Shown: positions 43,451 through 55,828, counted from the first letter of the stretch. The stretch is 60,000 bases of DNA from Lineus longissimus (GCF_910592395.1 NC_088321.1:14882001-14942000); one strand, 5' to 3'. Program-made: numbers and translations. Notes: generated from the sequence alone by a model not told the origin.

Positions 43451-43695
43451 TTTACTCTAGTATAATTTACTCTAGTGTAATTTACTCTAGTGTAATTTAC
43501 TCTAGTGTAATTTATTCTAGTGTAATTTATTCTAGTGTAATTTACTCTAGTGCAATTTACTCTAGTGCAATTTACTCTAGTGTAATTTACTCTAGTGTAA
43601 TTTACTCTAGTGCAATTTTACTCTAGTGCAATTTACTCTGGTGCAATTTACTCTAGTGTAATTTACTCTAGTGTAATTTACTCTAGTGTAATTTA
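43451..43695. repeat. 15-bp minisatellite, about 16 copies
   Basis: The unit TTTACTCTAGTGTAA has variants in GTGT/GTGC. The unit is a near palindrome (TTAC-N-CTAG-N-GTAA). With a 15-bp period one frame stays open as IYSSV repeats, which is not a gene. Confidence 0.95.
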
Positions 43696-46600
43696 CCCAA
43701 GGCTTGACATCTGGGAGGCAACAAGGTTGCGACGTTGTGACGTCATTTACGTCATAGCCAATCGTGCCAGTTGATACGATGACATCACAGACCTGCGCTA
43801 GTTCAAGCAAGGCATAACAGATGGCGGTAGTGTTCCACGATCACCGACAGGAAAATCTTGCCTCTCGTATAGTAATATGACTATTGGCCCACCATTAAAT
43901 CACAGTTGTGCAGAAGAGCTGAAGAACAGTGTAAACATAACCGCGTACAGCGTTGCATTCATCGATATTGATTCCTGGAGAATACGGGATGCGGCAACAG
44001 GACGCAGAACGGATGTAACAAGGAGCTAAAGTAATCGTGTACAGCATAATGTAAGGGATGCTACTACTGCCACAGGCAAAATTGTTAGTTCTTGGGTGGG
44101 ATAGTGGTAGTAGAAATAACGCTGGCATTTATCTCTAGCACTTATCAAGCAACTGGGTCCTAGTAGAATTAATATTTTCCTCTATGTTGCTGGCTCAGTT
44201 GGCAATAACAAGAATCACGTCCCACATTTGTCAGCCAGAAAGGATTTGTTTACAAACCAAAACGAAATATCATAATCTGTTGATCTTACATGACACTGTG
44301 ACCCACCTTGAAAATGAAAGGCCTAACTACATGGTCTACACGCCCCTTTATCGACTACGGTTTAAAAATTGTAGGCCCAAAAATCTCAATCTCGGCGATG
44401 GGAGTACTGCAATCACACATCAAATGTCATTATGCCGCACAATGCACTGGTCTTCTGCACCAAGGGGTTAAATGCATTTTCGGTCAGTTGTTTCTGTCTT
44501 TTCCTATTCCATGCATCAGCGATTGATCTTATATCACGCCGCCAGTAGGAGATAGTATCAGGCCATTTCACTCGATACATACTTTTTCCTCCGAAACATG
44601 CGTAGGGAGAAGTTGTGTTGTAGGCCCTGTTTGCAAGAGAATGGAGATACGCCATTCTAGTTGGAACGCTTTAATAAAGTGCATGACACACAGGATAGAT
44701 TAAGATAGTGTTCAAGTACTTTTTTAACAAGAAAGTCGGACTTATGAATTGCCACACACAATCGATCTCTGTACTTTCCAAATCAATAACATCGACTAAG
44801 GCATTTAAAATTTGAAACCTTAGACATAAGATGCACTTTAAAAATCGATAGCGCCTATCGAACTTATATGATCCAGTTCTTGCTATTTTAAGGATAAAGC
44901 TATTAGTGAGTGAGAGGTAAGTAAAGTGAGGTTAACAACCAACTGAACCACTTGTTGGGCCTCATTATAGGGGCAGCGTCTCATGTCTTCACAGTCCTTT
45001 TAGAGAGGTTTTTCATATTGGCTACAGAAGCCATCACAGTTTAATGTGACCCAAGTATTCATGTATTCAGTAGCGGCAAAAATCGAGGTCAGTAAACCGA
45101 GTTGAATAATGAACTCTAAACGAGGCATCTGGGATGTGGCAGAGTCAGTTGATGGAGTGCGTTGCAAACAAGTGGGTTGCCAAGCCACTGGAGATTTACC
45201 AGACTTATTGCACTTCTGTCTTCCGAGTGGTTTCTGTGGAACTGACACTGTCCCAGTTGATGAAATGCTGGGAATCTTAGAAAACAGAAAAACGGTCCTT
45301 GTGATTCGTTTACACAGTCTCTCTCTTCAAATAGAGGAGTGTCTTTGCTGTCGTTTGAGGTAATTTCGACTTGGTTGCCCAGCCACAGGTATAGAATTAT
45401 CGCGAGGTTTCTCCCCACCTGATTCCAGTAAAACTGAAACATCATGACGCATCTCTGTCAGGCCCTAAACACAGGACTTTGCACCTATGGTCACTCTCGG
45501 GTGGTCACTCTCTCTCGCCTGCAACTCGACATTTATCAACTCTGCCACCACATTCCTACAGGCTTCACGCCCGCAAGTCATCTATCTGTCAACACCTCTC
45601 TGGCAACTCAAGCACTCTCTGCATTCGCTCGCTACACCATCCACCCAGCAAAGTAACATTTCGCACCCTTTATGGCTATGTCGTCAATACGGCACACATT
45701 TTATCAGTGAAATTAAATTAGAAATAGAAGTAAGGTCATGACGTTAAAGGGGGACTATAGGCAGGAGGAGAGGGGCTAATTCGACCATCTTCAAGTGACT
45801 AGTATACACAGTAAGGGCCTTGGTTATGTCAGACTTAGCACTAGATATATCCCTCGTACAAGCGTGAATAATTTCGACCTACTGTGAGAAGTGAGAGACC
45901 CCTATTGGCGGCTTTGTGTAACTTTGTGCGCAGTGACGATGTCTTTCGGCAATCAAAGATTAAAAAGCCAAGTTACTGAATTTGACACAAATCACCACAA
46001 ATATACTTATCATTATCTGCCAAGACATGATTTCTAAGCAAAAGTTTGAATAAAAGCATGCAAATGTATCCTTAGGACAACAGGACCGAGAAAAGCTTAC
46101 TTCCTTCATTGACAGCTCCAAGCATACAAAATACACATGCAAATGTACACTGTACATTATGTACACAAAAGCATTGGCCCATATCTCTAGATGGGACGGC
46201 CAACTTTGCAACTGCATAAAACTTCTTTCAAGCACAAACACATTATTTAATCAACACAGTACGAATTTGTATGAAATAACCTATCGATCCATGTATAAAA
46301 CTTGATAATTCAACAGCCTAGTTTCTGTCAAACCTACCAAAAACTTATTCCAAATTTGTCGGCACACCCCGAAAATTGACCAATATGGCTGCGAGTTCAA
46401 CCCTACAGTGGCGCCACCACGTTACGAAAATGTAAACAAAGCCATGTGCTTTTGTTGTGACTGTGGTCTCGTTAGGGAGTTTTTCCCAAATGTACGCGAT
46501 GATGACGTGCACCATTAACATGACGTAACATCTATTGATCAGTGAGTGACCAGTGACTATTCCAAGGTTTAATATTATCAGTGCAGTGCCCTCGTAAGCG

Positions 46601-47759
46601 CACAGCGCCTTTAGGTTGGGGGGGGGGGGGGGGGGGGGACCTAAACCCCCTGGTTGGGAACCTGCTATAGTTCCTTCCGCCAATTTTTTGTTTTGATAGA
46701 CAGTTTTCTCCGTGTATCTCTTAAGCAGTAACTCAACTCCATCATCATGATAGCCGGCTAAGAAATGGAAAATGTCCCCCCCCCGAAAGGTGTCCGGACT
46801 ATCGTAGTCTGGCACTCTGGCAGATTCGAATGTAAAGTGCAAGCTCTATTGAACTCGCGCAAATGTCGACATGGAGAGCCCCCCCCCCCGTCCTTCTGAC
46901 ATGTTTTAGCCAGTGCATTCGGGGGAAGGCCCTTCAAACCCCCTATTGGCCTCTCAATAAGTCCTTCCGAGCTGCTTACCCCGGGGTGCTCGAGTGGAAC
47001 CCCCAAACCTTCATGATGGTGCAGTCTTTTGACACGTTTAACCCAGAGCGAGGAAGAGGTACTCCTTTGATGGTACCCTAACTCCAACCCTCAACCGTCA
47101 TTACCCTTCCTTTTCACTGCATGATATTGGCAAGACTGCCAAGAGGTCGTACTGGTGGCTTCCTTGAGACAACTGCTTGTGGTCGTACCTGGGCAATCAA
47201 TTCAAGGAGTCAGGGATCAGGTTTTTCCCCTACCAGCATGTTGCCGAATGGTTAATGCATAAAAAATTGGTTGGAAAGGGTTTTTGCAGGCCAAGAGACT
47301 GGAAGACACTTGACTCTTGAGGAACACCAGACTGATGAACAAATAACCTGAGGAACATAGAACCCTCTACATACCTGGGAGCATAAAAAGCCTGCTAGCG
47401 AATATTGATTATTCGTTAGAAAAAAACGGAAGATCTGCAAAACCAATGGTACCCCATAAAAACATACATTCCTCCTCAAGGTGTCTTCGGATCCCACCAG
47501 GGCCCATGTGGAATTCGTTCAAAAGTTTTATTGAAATCTCAAAATAATTTTTTTTTTCTCGAAACTCCTGCCCCCGTCTCAGGCTTCATTAATTCGGGAT
47601 TATATCCATTTTAAGCATCTGCGCGCTTATCACTGGTTCCAAGGTTTTACCATTTCCAAGCTTTAACACCTATCATTTAATGGAGCCCAAAGAAATTCCT
47701 CGAATACGGGAATCAAGTAATTTAACACGTGTTGAAAGTCAATATTTTGAAGTATTGGA
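43696..47759. other. Intergenic, nothing recognised
   Basis: Open frames up to 165 codons exist (for example minus 46345-46842, which runs through a poly(C) tract), but none shows a known domain or exon-like boundaries. There is a poly(G) run at 46619-46638. The missing upstream SLC5 exons and the talin 5' exon could lie here unrecognised. Confidence 0.4.
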
Positions 47760-47764
47760 AAAAA

Positions 47765-48806
47765 AGACCCTGAAGCCACTATGGATATTCCAGCTGGCAG
47801 AGGGAAAATTACAAGTATTTTCAAATTGATTGAATCTCAACGAAATTTTGTTTACAACTTCCTGATAGTAACACAAACATATCCTGCAAATTTCAGCTCA
47901 GAATTTTGAGTTGTTCATAATATTTTGAAGTATTGGAAAAAAAGACCCTGAAGCCACTATGGATATTCCAGCTGGCAGAGGGAAAATTACAAGTTAACTT
48001 TTGAGATGCCATTAATCCAAAAGTTGTATTCCTATTTGGCTAAAACTTACAGGAAACATTTGTCTTGACATAAGATACTTGCATAGCAAATTTGGTAGTG
48101 ATCCGATCATTTTGACTTTTATGTGATACTAGTATTTTGGCGACGCCCCTTTTTTGTTACTTTAAAATTGCCATAAATCACCTAAATTTCAAAATTATCT
48201 GATCTGGACAAAATATTGTTTACAACTTTCTGACAGTAACACGAATATATGCTGCAAATTTCAGCTGAGAATTTCAAGTCGTTCATGATATTTTGACTGA
48301 TTTCCAAAACAAGACCCTGAAAGACACTGAAGCCACTGTGGATATTCCAGCTGGCAGAGGGAAAATTACAAGTAAACGTTTGAGATGCCATAAATCCAAA
48401 AGTTGTGTTCCTATTTGACTGAAACTTACAGGATACATTTGTATTGACATCAGATACTCGCATAGCCAATTTGGTAGTGATCCGATCATTTTGACTTTAA
48501 GGTGATTTCGGGCGACGCTCACTTCAGAGAAAAATGTCTATAGATTTTGTTTTGATCATCGAATTCAAATTTTTTTCCAGATCCTCATACGGTACACTTA
48601 TATGCATTCACAAACCAAATTTGAGGCCAAGAAAGTCGGCGAAAAAGTGCAAAAAATATTAGTATCACCTAAAAGTCAAAATGATCGGATCATTACCAAA
48701 TTCGCTATGCAAGTATCTGACGTCAAGACAAATGTATCCTGTAAGTTTGAGCCAAATAGGAACACAACTTTTGGATTTATGGCATCTCAAAAGTTAACTT
48801 TAGATT
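47765..48806. repeat. Direct and inverted repeat block before the SLC5 exons
   Basis: GGATATTCCAGCTGGCAGAG occurs three times on the plus strand (about 47782, 47959, 48340), followed by GGGAAAATTACAAGT. A second module with GATCCGATCATTTTGACTTT occurs at about 48095 and 48478. Its inverted copy at 48660-48803 ends 8 bp before the exon at 48811. Confidence 0.85.
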
Positions 48807-48810
48807 TCAG

Positions 48811-49343
48811 CTTGAGGGTATGACGTTGTTCACGAGAAGGCGAGGCAACATTATACAGAATGTTGACCCTGAAACCGAAGATGGACCGCCCCAGAAAATG
48901 CACGCGGCAGTGCACGAGTTCGTAGAAGAAACTGCGGCGGGGACATCCTCAGAAGAATGTCTCACTGTTGGTTAGTATGTTTCGCATTCTCTCCTGGTGG
49001 CAGGCAAGGGAACTTTCCATCAAGTACCCTATCGTTCTCAGCACTGTACAGTAGCTTCTTTACAGCATTATTGCTTTATGATATTGCGAACTTGAGTAAC
49101 TCTCCTGTTTTCGATTTCTTTTTTGCAGAGGCTCGTCCAACATCTAAACTGAGAAAAGCCTGGAACTTGGTGTGCGGTTTACAGGAAGAAGAGGATGACA
49201 TTTCAGAGGAAGACAAATCCAAAATGGAGGAGAAGTTACGGAATTTAGCCGTGATGGAGAATCCAAAATGGAAGACGTTCGTCGACGTCAGTGCAGTGAT
49301 GGCTTTGGTCTTTGGCGTATTTCTCTGGGGTTCCTTCTCCTAG
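48811..49343 (+). CDS. SLC5-family sodium/solute cotransporter, C-terminal two exons
   Basis: The exons at 48811-48970 and 49129-49343 join (split Glu codon) into 124 residues ending in a stop at 49341-49343. The first reads LEGMTLFTRRRGNI, aligning with the LHRLTFWTRN segment after the penultimate helix of SGLTs, then an acidic cytoplasmic loop. The second reads KLRKAWNLVCGLQEEED, like the AYDLFCGLE motif, then NPKWKTFVDVSAVMALVFGV and FLWGSFS, the final membrane helix. SLC5 proteins are sodium-coupled sugar, inositol or vitamin transporters of about 600-700 residues; substrate cannot be told from this tail. The acceptors are ATTTCAG and TTTTTTGCAG, the donor GTTAGT. The exons for the other transmembrane helices were not found upstream, so the gene has a long intron here or this is a fragment. 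Confidence 0.82.
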
Positions 49344-49730
49344 GCTGAACATGAAAGTCTGACCAGAGCCAAGATTTAGGGGCTTTGCGCATACAGTGAT
49401 AAAACATTGCTTTGTACTCAGAGGGTGCTGTATCACAGATAAATTGATATCCAGTCAATACCTGATATCGTATGCTCCAGGTGGGGTCAGTCGGTGTGGG
49501 TCAGGGCGGGTGGGGATCATCATGTTTGATGCTACACTCCTCAACGAACCTTATTTTGTGGTAGGAATAATTGTCCAGGGGGCAAAATCAGTTCCACACC
49601 ATGCAGGACTTTTTTTGATTATCAATGAAATGTATTTTGATCTCTCTCGTTCGCATATGCATTCTAGTCGGTTCAATGATATTGCATGAAGTGTAAATTT
49701 TGCAAGTAATAAATCATACAAATACATGTT
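49344..49730 (+). other. Probable 3'UTR of the SLC5 gene
   Basis: AT-rich sequence after the stop codon, with no further conserved frame, running to an AATAAA signal. Confidence 0.55.
49708..49713 (+). terminator. Polyadenylation signal AATAAA
   Basis: The first canonical AATAAA after the SLC5 stop codon, 365 bp downstream. Cleavage would be expected 10-30 bp further on. Confidence 0.5.
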
Positions 49731-49849
49731 TTGAATAGTAATTGCCCTGCAGTTCTTCCGTATGAACATGTCAGTCGCACAGCAACACCACATATATGAC
49801 TTTTGACTGGACAGAGACTGCCTGTGGCATTAGAATGGTATTTCTTCAA

Positions 49850-49970
49850 TATGAATACATAACAGTAAATCAGCATCAACAGTTGAGAAGAGAGGACAAT
49901 CTAGCACATGAGAATGTTTTTTCTCCAGTATGAATATATTACAGTGAAACATCATCCCCAGTTGATCCTA
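49850..49970. repeat. Short direct repeat
   Basis: TATGAATAxATxACAGT followed by ATCAxCAxCAGTTGA-like text occurs at about 49850 and 49930. Confidence 0.5.
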
Positions 49971-50284
49971 GGGCACTAACCAGCTGGCAGCATTAGATTG
50001 GCAAGCGATTCTACAAAAAGTGTAACTTTTATATGTCCCCTCATTACATTGGTGATAATTCATCAAAAATCATTCTCCCTTGTGTGTGTAGATCTGACTT
50101 GACTTGATTCTGTCTCCATAGCTTATGGCACATCTGGGACAAGATGCTATGTGGATCTGACTTGATTGTGGCACTATATCTTGGGTCACATCCAGGGACT
50201 TCACCGTCAGGGTTGTGGCTGTCTTTAAGAGCACAATGTGTTAGTAGCCCCATTCCTGCTCAAGAGACGTCCCAAAAACACAGT

Positions 50285-50745
50285 TGTGACTAGAAGCAGG
50301 CAACGAATATGAGGACAGACATAGAAAGACATCGAGGAGACGAGTCAAAACATACCACAGCAAGGAGCATCTCGTTCCAAAGTTCCCTGCCACACTGGCT
50401 GGCTCCTTCAGAGATTGGTCATGTGGACAAGCAGGCGACGAAACTGTGGACAGACTCGAGGAGACAAGTCCCAAGATACCGCCACGAGATCACGGAGCAA
50501 ATCGGTTCTTAGTTCCCTGGCACACTGGCTGGCTCATTGAGAGATTGGTCACGGGGATAACAAGCAGGCGACAATTACGGGGACAGACATAGATGGACCT
50601 CGAGGAGACAAGTCCCAACATACCACCGCAAGATCAAGAAATAGCTGGGATCTTAGCTTCCCGACACACTGGCTGGCTTCTTAGAGATTGGTAATGTGTA
50701 CAAGCAGGCGATGAATATGGGGACAGAAAAAGATGGACCAGGACT
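50285..50745. repeat. Four-copy repeat of about 135 bp
   Basis: GGGGACAGACATAGA, CGAGGAGACAAGTCCCAA, CACACTGGCTGGCT and AGAGATTGGT followed by CAAGCAGGCGA recur in order at roughly 50310, 50445, 50575 and 50715. Confidence 0.8.
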
Positions 50746-50789
50746 GTATGTAGCAAGGAATATTAAAACGTCTACAACTGGTGCGAGAG

Positions 50790-51420
50790 AGCTAGGTTGT
50801 GATGATTTCTCCATGTCAAGTCCTTGGTTTTGAAAGCCTTGTCGATCCTTTCTGAGATGTCCTGTACATAGCAAAGCGGACAGCATGTCTCAATGATGCG
50901 AGAGGCATCGATTGTGAGGATGTCCACATGTTGAGCCCTTGTTGAACAAGGCACTATGGATATATTTTCTGGACCATACGGCAAAAGATGATGGCAGCTC
51001 ATGAGCCTGACGAGATGGGGCTTATTTGGGACGAGACAGTCTAAGACTGCAAGAATAAGTAGAGAGAAACATCAAACGATTGCAACGGTATGCCAACCAG
51101 CAGATCCTTTTCAGAGACATTCTGTATAGGAAGGCAACAGTATACACTGAAAAGCTCGGTTGTGACGATGTATTTTTGTTTCTGGCCATGATCCTTTGTA
51201 GTCTATACAAACCTTATTCTGTTATTGCAAGGCGAAGGCGCAGATTTCAATCGCATGTCTTATAATTCTGAAAGAGGTAGGTTGTGAAAATGTCTCCATG
51301 TCAGTCATTTGAGGCAATACTCCTTCTTTTCTGAGACACTAAGGTTGCGACAGTACCGAACAATTGTGGCCGAGTAAGATTGTTACAATGTCTTCCTCTC
51401 TTGTCCTTCGTTCAATAGGG
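50790..51420. other. Degenerate repeats, no gene
   Basis: GGTTGTGAxxATxTCTCCATGT-like text recurs at about 50794, 51158 and 51277, with CTTTTCTGAGA words. No coding region is supported. Confidence 0.45.
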
Positions 51421-51569
51421 TTGCGTATTTATATATTTATATATCTTTTCGCCTGGTTTTGATGTAATGACTTTAAAAGATATCATGAAACAATCCATGA
51501 GTAGGCCTATGCACCGCACTACCCCAACCCGCTTGACAACCCCTATATGCAGATGTTCTTTCTGGATGT

Positions 51570-51675
51570 GCTATAAACAATGGCGCCGTGACGGCTCCTA
51601 TCCCATTTTATGGCTTTTCCATCTGCTGCCGAAGGAAAGCCGATACGGCTCCTATCCCATTTTATAGCTTTCGCA
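51570..51675. repeat. Two-copy 58-bp repeat
   Basis: ACGGCTCCTATCCCATTTTA followed by TxGCTTTxxCATCTGC occurs twice, starting at about 51590 and 51648. Confidence 0.75.
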
Positions 51676-51896
51676 TCTGCAACGGAAAGGGAAAATGGAC
51701 CCGTCCAATGAGGTTTGGGGGAGGGGGGTAGGGGTGAATGAACTCTCACAAAACAAAACAAAACAGGGTCATTGCAGCGTTCTTTGCCAGAGATATCATC
51801 ATCTTAAATTCATAGTCAGTTTCAGGACCTATACGTGGTTTGTAAAGCCAAAAAACGCCATTTTGAGGGTTGGTTTGTGGACCCAATACCCCGCCA

Positions 51897-52041
51897 AATT
51901 TGAGGACCATATTTGGTTGTTTCCAACCAACGACATCGCGTCATTGCTATCACGTGACGCCCGCACTCCTGCACGCCGTGGACGCAGACGATATACATTT
52001 CGGAAGCTTTTGACATTTCGTGGTTATTTTTGGTCCTCAAA
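51897..52041. promoter_or_regulatory. GC-richer inverted-repeat segment with CACGTG
   Basis: TTTGAGGACCA at 51898 is inverted at 52031-52041 (TGGTCCTCAAA). Between them lie a palindromic TCACGTGA E-box (51950-51957) and several CpGs. It could be a promoter for the exon-like blocks to the right, or a small TIR element. Which one is undecided. Confidence 0.3.
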
Positions 52042-52565
52042 GACAGTTCTTGTTGGGTAAATAACAGAAGTTTTATGTCCGAATTCTTGTTTATGATCTC
52101 GTGTCCATAACAGGCCCAATCATTTTCATTTTAGTCAACTTGTTCCCTATTTTTTCCGTCGGAGAAGTTAGCGTGATGTTTTTTTCTCGAAATGCTCAAT
52201 TCGCCAGTTCGCGTCACATGCTCAGAGCAAAAATCGGCCGCGAAACACCGATCAAATCCTTCATCATCCTTGTGAATTAGCACCAATAATACTTATTTTG
52301 AGGTTCTTTGTGAATTTCTACATCTATAGGAACAAATACTGTGAAAAAGTATTCGTACGATATCATATACAAGGGTTTTTTGAAAACGGTAACTTCGAAC
52401 GACGGCAAGTTCTTGATATAGATGAATACATTGTTTCGCGCAACAGTGATGATGATTTCATGGTCGTTTTCGATCATAAATCAGCCTGGTTTGACAGCTC
52501 CAAACTTGATAACTAGTAAATATAACTTGTTGTTCGTAATTGTAAGTCGTTCCTTTTGATTTTCA

Positions 52566-52697
52566 GGTTGAAATCTGCCGTTTACAACGGTTTTTCGCGA
52601 GCTTATCCCGTGACACGTTTCGTTTTTCTCGTGGCCGTCTTGTGGCTGAAATGGCATCTCGCCTCCTGGAAATCGCAGATCGAATTGGATAAGTAAA
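52566..52697 (+). ncRNA. Exon-like block 1 of an unrecognised transcript
   Basis: A TTTTGATTTTCAG acceptor precedes a CpG-containing block with a 41-codon open stretch ending GRLVAEMASRLLEIADRIG and a stop. GTAAAC follows as a possible donor. No protein family was recognised. Confidence 0.25.
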
Positions 52698-53869
52698 CTG
52701 TTCAGGAATTAACACACAGAATAACCATTGGTAAGCAGTTAACATTCGTATTTCTATTCTGTTTTTCGTCGATTTTGAGGAGAGAATGTAGGTGTGGCAT
52801 TTGAAATTCGCAGCTGAAAACTCTTAAAAAACTTGAATGTCTGTGCATCATATGTGCATCATGTGTGCATCATTCAGTGCATTCACTATTCAGTTCAGTG
52901 CATTGTGATGCTCTGTAGCTTATCCCTCCATCCACATTAAAATACTGCCCATCCATGTGGAAATAGACTTGGAAGCCTATATTTCTTATTATTTAGAGGA
53001 AGACAATTCTTTCGAGGTCGACTTTTAAAAGCTATTTAGAAGAATTACTCTTTCGACAAGGGTGATGTCAATTGTCGTTGTAAAACTATGCTTCCTCAAG
53101 TTCCTGTGAAAAAAATGGCTGATATTTAATATTTTCGCGAACCATCTATATTCCAGCAGCAGCATAGGCAAAGGTTTTACAGCCTAGTGTATTTATTGGA
53201 ATCCAGATGTCAGGAAAAAATATGTGGCCCATATGTTTCTGGGGGACCCCATGCTCAGACCCCCCTTGTCAGATTTTTACTTTCACAAGATTTAGGGCTA
53301 AGTCCCCAATGTCCACCTACCCAAGATCAAGATGAAGATGTTGAGTATTGTGCTATTCTTAAAAATGTCTGACACTCTAGTCTTCAGCAATGAGCTTGGT
53401 CGAAGGAAAAGTTGAAAAGGTCTTGGATGTATTAAACAAGACTACCCATTGTAAATATTCTTCCATCTTCTTGATTATAGCAATTAAACGATCAAGTTTA
53501 TTGGTGATGCCCATTGTTGCCTGAAAGCACAGTTGCGGAGGAAGCTTTGCTTAGAGGAAGGTGGTTCCCAGCCTGGAGAGCAACAAAGCCAAGAAGGGAT
53601 CACTCAACTGAAAAAAACAGTATTTCCAGATGAGTACCTGACTGACAATTTGCAATAAATACCAAATTTGGCCCACCTGATATTTCATACAGTGATTCAT
53701 AATCAAACTGGGATTGGACAAGGCCCTTTTTGTGCTTCCATAGTTAAAAATTTCCCAGATGTGCTGATCAGTGGAAGCCTAGGGTCTCCTCATCAAAATA
53801 TCAGGATGAGTTGACATAGGTTTACATTGACAGAGATTTTTGAGTGTCCTCAATCTTTGGGCGACACAA

Positions 53870-53980
53870 TGAAGTATTAGGTGCCTTGCTCAAGGACAAC
53901 GAGATGAGGTGGCGCAGATTATGTGGGAGTTGAACCCACAATATCCTTGTCATTGTGATCATAAACAACCAGAAACTCTG
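53870..53980 (-). mobile_element. tRNA-derived SINE fragment
   Basis: On the minus strand GTGGGTTCAACTCCCAC (box B hairpin) is followed by GTTGTCCTTGAGCAAGGCAC, the same core word as in the SINE pair at 32.5 and 33.1 kb. Confidence 0.65.
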
Positions 53981-55104
53981 GTATGTGGACTGGAGGGATG
54001 ACTGCTTCTTAATTTTGTCTTAATTCACAGAGTTCGATATGTGTCCTTTGAAACATAAAACTTGGCCTTGGACCTCAATCTTGAAATTCTTTACTTCAAA
54101 GCTGTTGGTGTTAAATGACTCTTCTGATTTTATAAAGCTTAATCTTTGGCAGAAGAACTTGATGTGGAAAGCCAATGTTTCTACTCACTGTTAGTTTTCG
54201 GGCCTCAAAATTCAGGATTTTGCCTCCAAAGCATTTCTTGAAAAAAGTGCTGTGGAGGTAGAGGCCTCTCAACAACAATTTGTCCCTTGCCCAAGACAAA
54301 TTTGCCTCAGCTTATTTTAGGCATAGCAACCCTGCCAGAGTGATTGCGGAGCTCCTGGCAATGCACACCCGGATCCGGAGCCTAAGAACTGGGGCTGTAT
54401 AATTAGAATAAGGCAGCCAGGCCCATAACTTTTGGGTTACCATTTGCCACGAGTGCCGTGGAGAATTTACCATTCAGAATCAAAAGTTAAGTGAGAACCA
54501 TTATCTTTTTCAGCCCCTCCACCTGATGACTCACATTAACAGGGAAGGAGATGAAGGCATTCAGATTTGGCATGGCATCGTCATTCTACTGACAAGCCAT
54601 GGCCCGTTAACAAAATTTACCAAGGACCACTGTTCTTTGCTGCGACATTGGCTGGGTTTTGCTGACCACAATACCATTTGAACTGGAAATGTTGTTGCGA
54701 GAAGAATCCGTCTTGGGATACAAGGTTGGTGTGGAATCTGCATGATATTTGATGATGTAATAAACAACTTTAGAAAAAGTTAATTGTGTTACCCATAAAG
54801 AATGGGCCAGCCAGACTTGCTATATGAGATGCTCCTTACTTGCTATATTCCTTTCTTACATGCCAAGTGCGTGGCGAGGAGGCAATCTGTACCCACTTTA
54901 TTTATCAAGCTAGTGGCTAACCACTGGCCGTATCAGAAAAGGATACCAACAGGGCTCAAACCCTCTCCCATGGCAAGACAATGAGGATGATGTTCAAACA
55001 GAGGAGATTGGAAAGCAGTCAATCAAAGGATGTATGCTTAGCGAGATATCAAAGACTCTTGCATGCGGTAATAGCCTGCATTAATTATGATAAATCTTGA
55101 TGTT

Positions 55105-55186
55105 TCTTTTCAGCCTAATAGCAAGATCAGAGGGCATGGTTCCCACGAAGGCTGTCCAAGGGAGATTCAGCAACCTACTTGATCAG
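55105..55186 (+). ncRNA. Exon-like block 2 of an unrecognised transcript
   Basis: A TGTTTCTTTTCAG acceptor is followed by CCTAATAGCAAGATCAGAGG and further GC-richer sequence, with a GTAGAT donor candidate. Its first 45 bases resemble the start of block 3. Confidence 0.25.
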
Positions 55187-55610
55187 GTAGATGGAGCACT
55201 TTGGTTTGGCGTGGCTCAAGTATGCAGGCAAACTGTCCATCAAAGGAGGTGGAGGCCTATGTGCCGTGAAGTTACCTGTCTCTTTGTTTAGTGACATTCA
55301 TTCTGCTGTAATTCTGCAGTTTAAAAAGTGCTTGCTTGTGATCTTAGGTGAAGTGAAAACTGCTCATATAGTGATAATTGGACTTGTGATAGTGAAAGAT
55401 TATCAACAGGGACAGAAATTAGGGTTGTGCCGCCTGGGAACATATCTACGAGGTAACCACCACAGCTAGGCAATTACCTAGCAATTGCTAGGATGAGATA
55501 TCAGTAGCCAGTCGATGATAGGATGGATACTTCCAGATGTCAAAGTGTCCGAATTTTTATGTAAAATTGTCAACTTTATGATTATTTAAATGGTTCGTGT
55601 TGTTTTTCAG

Positions 55611-55828
55611 CATGGTTTCAAGATCATTGGGCTTGGGTGTCACGGGGGCCTGGAGAAACCATCACGTTGCATGGATGCGCGGAGACACTTGTCACCCCTG
55701 GAATGCCTGCTGTGAACAAGAGCTTGGGCTGAACCAAGCTAAGATTATTGACAATCCCTATCATGTTGCCAACGTCACCAATGGCAGGACTGAAAATGGA
55801 TCCATTGGAAACTAAAGGCTTTTCCTGT
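55611..55828 (+). ncRNA. Exon-like block 3 of an unrecognised transcript
   Basis: A TTGTTTTTCAG acceptor is followed by CATGGTTTCAAGATCATTGG and a GC-richer block to a CCTGTAAGTT donor. One frame starting with ATG runs 72 codons (QELGLNQAKIIDNPYHVANV near its end). No family was recognised, so coding status is open. Confidence 0.3.

Noticed and set aside
43231-43626. 131-codon frame ending in IYSSV repeats
   Set aside because: It is the 15-bp minisatellite read in one frame, and the N-terminal part has no family match.
45109-45363. 84-codon plus-strand frame (GIWDVAESVDGVRCKQVGC)
   Set aside because: It has no known family, no conserved partner exons, and an equally long frame lies on the opposite strand.
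46345-46842. 165-codon minus-strand frame
   Set aside because: It passes through a poly(C/G) run giving polyproline and shows no recognisable domain. I could not support a gene.
48182-48823. Similar frames on both strands (NTTFGFMASQ)
   Set aside because: They are the two arms of the inverted repeat at 48.38-48.8 kb, not two genes.
54500-54600. Possible C/D snoRNA (TGATGA near 54522, CTGA near 54590)
   Set aside because: The boxes are at a plausible distance, but no terminal stem or convincing C'/D' boxes are present.
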